From contig CAMWUP010000057.1 in assembly GCA_947177465.1 (NCBI GenBank), forward strand, positions 1 through 9,824: a stretch of 9,824 nt of DNA. The letters run 5' to 3'. The stretch's first letter is position 1. Every line of letters starts with the position of its first letter. Under the pieces are notes generated by a model, which worked only from the letters and a program-made list of their open reading frames with translations, had not been told where the DNA came from and ran no database searches. A program made the translations under genes and the position numbers. Origin of the DNA: an uncultured Lachnospiraceae bacterium. Lineage in GTDB: Bacteria > Bacillota > Clostridia > Lachnospirales > Lachnospiraceae. Below, in pieces: positions 6,295 through 9,824 of the stretch.

Positions 6295-6365
6295 TGTGGA
6301 TAATGTGGATAACTCCGTGTATAAGTAGCTTTTATCCGTTTTTCGGCGTTTTTTCATGTGTATAA
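6295..6365 (+). promoter_or_regulatory. Cluster of DnaA-box sequences
   Basis: Two perfect DnaA boxes (TGTGGATAA, complement of TTATCCACA) lie head to tail with no gap at 6295-6303 and 6304-6312. TGTGTATAA at 6357-6365 also fits the relaxed consensus TTWTNCACA. CGTGTATAA at 6316-6324 has one mismatch, and a partial TTATCC box in the opposite orientation lies at 6332-6340. AT-rich sequence flanks both sides. No dnaA, dnaN or rpmH is in the window, so a classical origin is not supported. A DnaA titration or regulatory cluster is more likely. Confidence 0.6.
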
Positions 6366-6502
6366 GTTTTTATTTAGAAAATTCATAATTTCGACAAAAA
6401 TACTTGTTCCCGCTTTTGTTTTGTCTATTTTGTACAAGCATGATTTTGTCAATAGAATTTTAAGCGTTTTTTATTTTCTTTCAACAAGACGTTACCACTC
6501 AC

Positions 6503-6550
6503 AAAAACAGCCCCATGAACCCTGCCTTATGGCACAATTCATGGGGCTGT
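6503..6550 (-). terminator. Strong intrinsic terminator of the NlpC/P60 gene
   Basis: A perfect 13-bp stem, ACAGCCCCATGAA with TTCATGGGGCTGT (6507-6519 and 6538-6550), encloses an 18-nt loop that itself holds a TGCC-TTAT-GGCA mini-hairpin (6523-6534). On the minus strand the stem is followed by TTTTTG. It begins 9 nt after the stop codon. Confidence 0.92.
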
Positions 6551-6559
6551 ATTTCTTTA

Positions 6560-7777
6560 TTAGAAAATACGTCTGATTGCCAGAATCTTCTTATTGCTAT
6601 AATTTACACTTGAAACGATGATACCCGTTCTTGAGTTGGAAGCATGGACAATCTGCCCGTTACCGATATACAATGCCACGTGACCGGAGTAGCAAATCAA
6701 GTCGCCGGGCTGTGCATTTTCAATTCCATCTACAGCATAACCCTGACTTCTGTCTGACTTCGCGCTGTGCGGCAGGCTTACGCCAAAGTTCGCATATACG
6801 CTCATGACAAATCCGGAGCAGTCCGCACCATTTGTCAGGCTGGTGCCGCCATACACATAAGGATTGCCAACAAACTGCAGTGCATATTCCGCAACTGCTA
6901 CGCCAAGCTCGCTGCCTTCTCCTACTGCGTAATCCGTACCTGCACTCTGGTTGGGAGCCTGTGTCGGCGTCTCCGGCTGCTGTGCCGCCTGACTTGCACG
7001 CGCTGCCTCCTGCGCCTTTCTTCTCTCTTCGGCTTCCTTTGCAAGACGTGCTTCCTCTTCGGCCTTTGACTCCGCCTCCACGAACTCCGTGCGGATGTCT
7101 ACATAGTCCTTGGAGACCCAGCCGTCTCCTTCTTCCATATTAATCTTGACCCAGCCGTCGGTTTCATCTAATATCAAAAAGTCTTCACCTTCCGGCACCA
7201 TGCCGAGTCTGGGTGCATCTATGCTCGGCTCCGTGCGCACATACAGGGTTGTAGTGTTGACCGTCGCCATTCGCATGCCCACCTCTCTGGCAAGCTGTAC
7301 TGCTGCTTCTCCAGTCACACAGTATTCCGCCTTTACATATCCTGTCACGGTACCGGAGGTAATCAGATACCATCCGTTTTCCTCTGCGATAAAACTACCT
7401 ACGGAATTGTCATACAGCTTTCCTAAGATTTCTCCTTCCTCGCTCGGCAGACTCCGGATATTGACATACCGGTTTACCTGTGCAATAACCAGATTGCGGA
7501 ACAGTTCTTCCTCCGGATCCTTCTTTCCTGCGGAAGCAGCATTCATAACCTCCTGAATATCTGCAATCGTAACAGAGGCTTCGATTTTGTTTTCTGTGCC
7601 TGTCTGGGACGTCTGAAGGCTCTCTAAGGATGTATCCTTAGCCAAAAACAGGTTGACGCCGCCCGATGGCAGTACTAAAGTAACTTTGTCCGAAGCCATT
7701 ACATCTATATGCAATCCCGAAAAGGTGATAACTGCTGCCAGCGCTCCTGCTGCCAGCTTTACACCGTAATGGTTCAT
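6560..7777 (-). CDS. Secreted SH3b-SH3b-NlpC/P60 peptidoglycan hydrolase
   Basis: This is a 405-residue secreted cell-wall endopeptidase, probably cleaving stem peptides of peptidoglycan (gamma-D-Glu to diamino acid type by family). A signal peptide covers residues 1 to about 28 (VKLAAGALAAVITFSGLHIDVMA). Two bacterial SH3 domains follow, at about 98-155 (VNIRSLPSEEGEILGKL) and 170-228 (LYVRTEPSIDAPRLG), probably for wall binding. A charged, Ala/Glu-rich helical linker (232-266) and a Pro/Gln-rich stretch (267-280) come next. The NlpC/P60 domain (about 293-405) carries the catalytic triad Cys320 (ADCSGF), His366 (SGHVALY) and His378 (HASN). The ATG at 7777 has GGAGG seven bases upstream. It is a single-gene unit with its own near-consensus promoter and a strong terminator. 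Similar architecture occurs in autolysins controlled by WalR, and WalR-like boxes flank its promoter. Confidence 0.93.
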   Translation of the reverse strand: MNHYGVKLAAGALAAVITFSGLHIDVMASDKVTLVLPSGGVNLFLAKDTSLESLQTSQTGTENKIEASVTIADIQEVMNAASAGKKDPEEELFRNLVIAQVNRYVNIRSLPSEEGEILGKLYDNSVGSFIAEENGWYLITSGTVTGYVKAEYCVTGEAAVQLAREVGMRMATVNTTTLYVRTEPSIDAPRLGMVPEGEDFLILDETDGWVKINMEEGDGWVSKDYVDIRTEFVEAESKAEEEARLAKEAEERRKAQEAARASQAAQQPETPTQAPNQSAGTDYAVGEGSELGVAVAEYALQFVGNPYVYGGTSLTNGADCSGFVMSVYANFGVSLPHSAKSDRSQGYAVDGIENAQPGDLICYSGHVALYIGNGQIVHASNSRTGIIVSSVNYSNKKILAIRRIF

Positions 7778-7798
7778 GGTCTTTCCTCCATAGTAAAT

Positions 7799-7815
7799 AT
7801 TACGAATTTGTTACA
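7799..7815 (-). promoter_or_regulatory. WalR-like box in NlpC/P60 leader
   Basis: On the minus strand TGTAAC-AAATT-CGTAAT matches the known WalR (YycF) direct repeat TGTWAH-N5-TGTWAH at 11 of 12 defined positions. It lies just downstream of the expected transcription start, a position suited to repression. A weaker copy, TGTTAC-N5-TATATC (10 of 12), lies at 7864-7880, upstream of the -35. No walRK genes are in the window. Confidence 0.35.
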
Positions 7816-7825
7816 TCTGTTAAGA

Positions 7826-7854
7826 AATATAACATAACCATTACGTTTTGTCAA
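7826..7854 (-). promoter_or_regulatory. Promoter of the NlpC/P60 gene
   Basis: On the minus strand a perfect -35 TTGACA (7849-7854), a 17-nt spacer and a -10 TATATT (7826-7831) with TG one base ahead form the best promoter in the window. The start is expected near 7819, leaving a leader of about 42 nt. Confidence 0.85.
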
Positions 7855-7901
7855 CAGGAGCGCGATATAATTTTGTAACAATATAGCAATATTTTTACCG
7901 T

Positions 7902-7923
7902 GCAAAAGAGTATGCAGCCATAC
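7902..7923 (-). terminator. Weak terminator candidate after trxB
   Basis: Directly after the trxB TAG the minus strand reads GTATG-GCTG-CATAC followed by TCTTTTG. The stem is only 5 bp with a 4-nt loop and a short U-rich tail, so read-through into the NlpC/P60 gene is possible. Confidence 0.35.
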
Positions 7924-8835
7924 CTACATGCCGTTTACCAATGCGGCAGCCGCCGTTGCCGCATTGGCGCCATCCGCTACGGCTGTAATGATTTGGCGCA
8001 TAGGCTTTTTCCTAATATCTCCGGCGGCAAAAATACCCGCTGCCGATGTGCAGGTATCCTCTCCTGCCAAAATATAGCCGCCTTCGTCACATGCCACAAG
8101 CTCCCTGCACTTTTCCGTCTGAGGCTTAATGCCGACTGCAATGAATACGCCGTCCACTAAAATCGCCGTCTCTTCTCCACTATCCCTATCAGACAGCTTC
8201 AGCCCTTCCACCATATCGCCGCCATAAATTTCGGATACCGTGCGGTTCCACAAAATCTCCACATTAGGCAGCGCCATCAGAGTATCCTGAAGTACCTTTG
8301 CTGCACGCAGGCTGTCCCTTCTGTGAATCAAATACACCTTTTTACAGGCACGTGCCAGAAAAATAGCATCCTCCACTGCCACATCACCGCCGCCCACTAC
8401 CGCCACGGTCTTATTTTTAAAGAAAGCGCCGTCACAGGTTGCACAGTAAGAAACGCCCATGCCTGAAAACGCTTCTTCACCCGGTGCACCAAGGTGCGCA
8501 TGCTGTGCACCCATCGCCAGTATGAGAGTTTTCGCCTCAAAACTGCCTTCTGTGGTGTGCACAAGCTTCACCTCTTTCTTATCTTCTATTCTGATGACCT
8601 CGGCTTCTTTAAATTCCACTCCCATCTTTTCCGCATGTTCCCTGAATTTCATACCCATATCGAAGCCGTTTATCCCCGGCAGTCCCAGATAATTGTTCAC
8701 CTCGTAGGTATTGAGCACCTGTCCGCCGCTCATAGGATTTTTTTCAAGCACAAGCAGCTTAAGCCCTGCCCTTATTCCATATACGGCAGCTCCAAGCCCT
8801 GCCGGTCCGGAACCGATAATAATCAAATCGTACAT
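7924..8835 (-). CDS. trxB: NADPH-dependent thioredoxin-disulfide reductase
   Basis: This is a 303-residue flavoprotein that passes electrons from NADPH to thioredoxin in the cytoplasm. The FAD-binding GSGPAG is at 8-13 and the redox-active disulfide C131-A-T-C134 lies in SYCATCDG. The NADPH-binding loop GGGDVAVEDA is at 148-157 (Val where many relatives have Ser), followed by HRRDSLR at 171-177, matching the HRRxxxR signature for the NADPH 2'-phosphate. FAAGDI near residue 270 is the second FAD contact. These motifs argue against a ferredoxin-dependent reductase. The ATG at 8835 has GAGGT five to nine bases upstream. It lies 164 nt after the aspartyl-tRNA synthetase gene, with its own promoter carrying a palindrome. 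The last codons contain a perfect 11-bp hairpin. Confidence 0.93.
   Translation of the reverse strand: MYDLIIIGSGPAGLGAAVYGIRAGLKLLVLEKNPMSGGQVLNTYEVNNYLGLPGINGFDMGMKFREHAEKMGVEFKEAEVIRIEDKKEVKLVHTTEGSFEAKTLILAMGAQHAHLGAPGEEAFSGMGVSYCATCDGAFFKNKTVAVVGGGDVAVEDAIFLARACKKVYLIHRRDSLRAAKVLQDTLMALPNVEILWNRTVSEIYGGDMVEGLKLSDRDSGEETAILVDGVFIAVGIKPQTEKCRELVACDEGGYILAGEDTCTSAAGIFAAGDIRKKPMRQIITAVADGANAATAAAALVNGM
7938..7967. repeat. Perfect 11-bp hairpin in the last codons of trxB
   Basis: CCAATGCGGCA and TGCCGCATTGG are perfect complements separated by an 8-nt loop. The hairpin ends 12 nt before the trxB stop codon and encodes part of the Ala-rich tail. No U-tract follows, so it is not a standard terminator; it may protect the mRNA 3' end. 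Confidence 0.6.
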
Positions 8836-8904
8836 TTCTACCTCTTTTCTGTCCGTCCTCCATCAATCGCCGCTTCTGCTGCCAAAATACGGACCCTTTC
8901 GATT

Positions 8905-8933
8905 AGTGTACCAATTTTATGATAAAATTACAA
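8905..8933 (-). promoter_or_regulatory. Promoter of trxB
   Basis: On the minus strand TTGTAA (8928-8933), a 17-nt spacer and TACACT (8905-8910) with TG one base ahead form an extended -10 promoter. The start is expected near 8898, giving a leader of about 62 nt that also contains a GGAGG (near 8868-8872) in addition to the proximal GAGGT. Confidence 0.65.
8913..8929. promoter_or_regulatory. 17-bp perfect palindrome in the trxB promoter
   Basis: AATTTTATGATAAAATT is an 8-1-8 perfect palindrome filling the -10/-35 spacer and the edge of the -35. Its geometry recalls Fur/PerR-family operators, but only about 4 of 7 bases per half agree with the PerR consensus. It is a candidate repressor site of unknown specificity. 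Confidence 0.45.
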
Positions 8934-8975
8934 CTGCCACGGCTTTTTGCCGCAGTTTTTGGCTGCCACGGCTTT
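8934..8975. repeat. 13-bp direct repeats with a central complement
   Basis: CTGCCACGGCTTT occurs at 8934-8946 and again at 8963-8975. Between them TTGCCGCAG (8948-8955 region) can pair with either copy as CTGCGGC with GCC-GTG-GCAG (7 bp plus a 3-nt bulge), so two exclusive hairpins are possible. On the plus strand the first hairpin is followed by TTTTT, like a terminator. On the minus strand the last one is followed by TTGTAATTTT and may end the aspartyl-tRNA synthetase transcript. Confidence 0.45.
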
Positions 8976-8999
8976 CAGACGCTGCAGCAGCCCTTCGCT

Positions 9000-9824
9000 C
9001 TAGGGCGTCACCCTGTTGATATCCCTCGGAAAGAGAGAAGCATATCTGACGTTTTCCAGCATAAGCAGGCGGCTCGTGAAACGCTCCAGCCCAAGACCTA
9101 ATCCACCATGTGGCGGAATTCCGTATTTATGCAGCATCAGATAACTCTCAAACTGTTCTGGATTCAGCCCGAAACGCTCCATTTTTGCTGTTTGTTCCTG
9201 ATAATCATGAATCCGCTGTCCGCCTGTGGTAATTTCCAGTCCGCGGAACAGCAAATCAAAGCTTTCCGTCAGATGGGGATTTTCCCTGCTTTCCATTGCG
9301 TAAAAGGGACGTTTTTCACTTGGGTAATGCGTCACAAAGACAAATTCGCTCCCTGTTTCCTTTTGCACAAGCTCACAGAGCAGCCTTTCTTCCTCCGGCT
9401 CAAAATCCTTTGCCTCATGGGACCGGCGATGGCGGGCATTGGCAACCATCTCTTTTGCCTCATCGAAAGAAATCGACGGGATATCGTCAATAACCGGCAG
9501 CTTGACGCGTAGCAGCTCCAGCTCGTTTTCATAATATTCCTTCAGGTACTCTAGGGAAAAGCGGAGCATTTTTGTTTCCATCTGCATAATATCTGCAAAG
9601 CTGTTAATGTACCCCATTTCAAAATCCACACCGGTATACTCGTTCAAATGTCTCTTTGTGTCATGCTTTTCCGCGCGGAATACAGGGGCAATTTCAAACA
9701 CGCGCTCAAAAACGCCAACCATCATCTGCTTGTAGAACTGCGGACTCTGTGCAAGGTACGCCTGCTTTCCGAAATAATCTAATTTGAAAATATTGGCGCC
9801 GCCCTCCGCACCTGACTGCACAAT
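9000..9824 (-). CDS. aspS: Archaeal-type aspartyl-tRNA synthetase, C-terminal part (cut by window edge)
   Basis: This is a class II synthetase that charges tRNA-Asp, and by family often also tRNA-Asn, with aspartate. The last 274 residues are visible; the N-terminal anticodon-binding domain and about 150 residues lie beyond position 9824. The sequence begins within the flipping-loop region (SGAEGGANIF), followed by YLAQSPQFYKQ. Motif 2 is FRAEKHDTKRHLNE, with DFEMGY after it. Later come FDLLFRGLEITTGGQR and motif 3 GGLGLGLERF, ending at FPRDINRVTP. The compact form without the bacterial GAD insertion and the archaeal-like motifs set it apart from bacterial AspRS. AsnRS is a close alternative but its motif 2 differs. 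The GTG at 9821 is an internal Val, not a start. Such enzymes in clostridia are thought to make Asp-tRNA-Asn for the GatCAB route. Confidence 0.9.
   Translation of the reverse strand: MVQSGAEGGANIFKLDYFGKQAYLAQSPQFYKQMMVGVFERVFEIAPVFRAEKHDTKRHLNEYTGVDFEMGYINSFADIMQMETKMLRFSLEYLKEYYENELELLRVKLPVIDDIPSISFDEAKEMVANARHRRSHEAKDFEPEEERLLCELVQKETGSEFVFVTHYPSEKRPFYAMESRENPHLTESFDLLFRGLEITTGGQRIHDYQEQTAKMERFGLNPEQFESYLMLHKYGIPPHGGLGLGLERFTSRLLMLENVRYASLFPRDINRVTP

Larger units (their letters stand above)
6143..6502. other. AT-rich intergenic gap without a gene
   Basis: No credible coding frame is seen here. The reading frames at 5794-6303 and 6358-6576 on the plus strand lack family features, start inside or beside other genes, and are rich in Phe/Ile/Ser from the AT-rich sequence. 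The gap contains a perfect TGACATT-CAA-AATGTCA inverted repeat (6170-6186), an AACAAA-ACG-TTTGTT repeat (6235-6249), and the DnaA-box cluster at 6295-6365 with AT-rich sequence on both sides. Nothing resembling a tRNA or a known riboswitch was recognised. Confidence 0.7.

Noticed and set aside
5794..6303. 169-codon plus-strand open frame across the hpf start and AT-rich gap
   Set aside because: Its first half is antisense to hpf and the rest is Phe/Ser/Ile-rich translation of AT-rich intergenic DNA with no ribosome binding site or domain.
6295..6365. Main chromosomal origin oriC
   Set aside because: DnaA boxes are present, but no dnaA, dnaN, rpmH or parA-type genes flank them in this window, and skew cannot be judged from 10 kb.
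6424..6452. Minus-strand promoter from TTGACA at 6447-6452
   Set aside because: The -35 is perfect, but at 16-18 nt spacing no acceptable -10 is present (best AATAGA).

Overview
The window looks like chromosome of an anaerobic Firmicute of class Clostridia, most likely a butyrate-forming Lachnospiraceae-type organism. The grounds are the gene order thl-crt-hbd, the long-form hibernation factor, the archaeal-type AspRS, strong GGAGG-type ribosome binding sites and mid-range base composition judged by eye. I see no mobile elements, CRISPR arrays, tRNA or rRNA genes. Genus is not resolved.

Layout: (1) 1-2712, minus strand: start of a butyryl-CoA pathway operon, thiolase (thl), crotonase (crt), then 3-hydroxybutyryl-CoA dehydrogenase (hbd), which runs off the left edge. 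A conspicuous imperfect hairpin lies in the 168-nt thl-crt gap. (2) 2713-2882: a compact divergent control region in which thl and rarA appear to share one palindromic -35 hexamer. (3) 2883-4223, plus strand: rarA (AAA+ ATPase), the only plus-strand gene. (4) 4245-5363, minus: a membrane-anchored or secreted M23/LytM peptidase, convergent with rarA. (5) 5550-6077, minus: long ribosome hibernation factor hpf, with a promoter and a strong terminator. (6) 6087-6559: an AT-rich gap without a gene, holding a cluster of DnaA-box sequences (two perfect tandem copies plus others) and the terminator of the next gene. (7) 6560-7777, minus: secreted SH3b-SH3b-NlpC/P60 peptidoglycan hydrolase with a near-consensus promoter. 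(8) 7924-8835, minus: NADPH thioredoxin reductase trxB, with a palindrome inside its promoter. (9) 9000-9824, minus: C-terminal two thirds of an archaeal-type aspartyl-tRNA synthetase, cut by the right edge.

Together, thl, crt and hbd convert two acetyl-CoA to crotonyl-CoA while oxidising NAD(P)H, the central part of butyrate fermentation. The bcd-etfBA genes would be expected beyond position 1 but are not visible. The remaining genes are housekeeping functions (replication restart, translation, redox, cell-wall remodelling), each apparently with its own promoter or terminator. No wholly new multi-gene system is evident. The noteworthy content is regulatory: the DnaA-box cluster, the shared -35 divergent promoter, the structured thl-crt spacer, operator-like palindromes, and competing hairpins before trxB.
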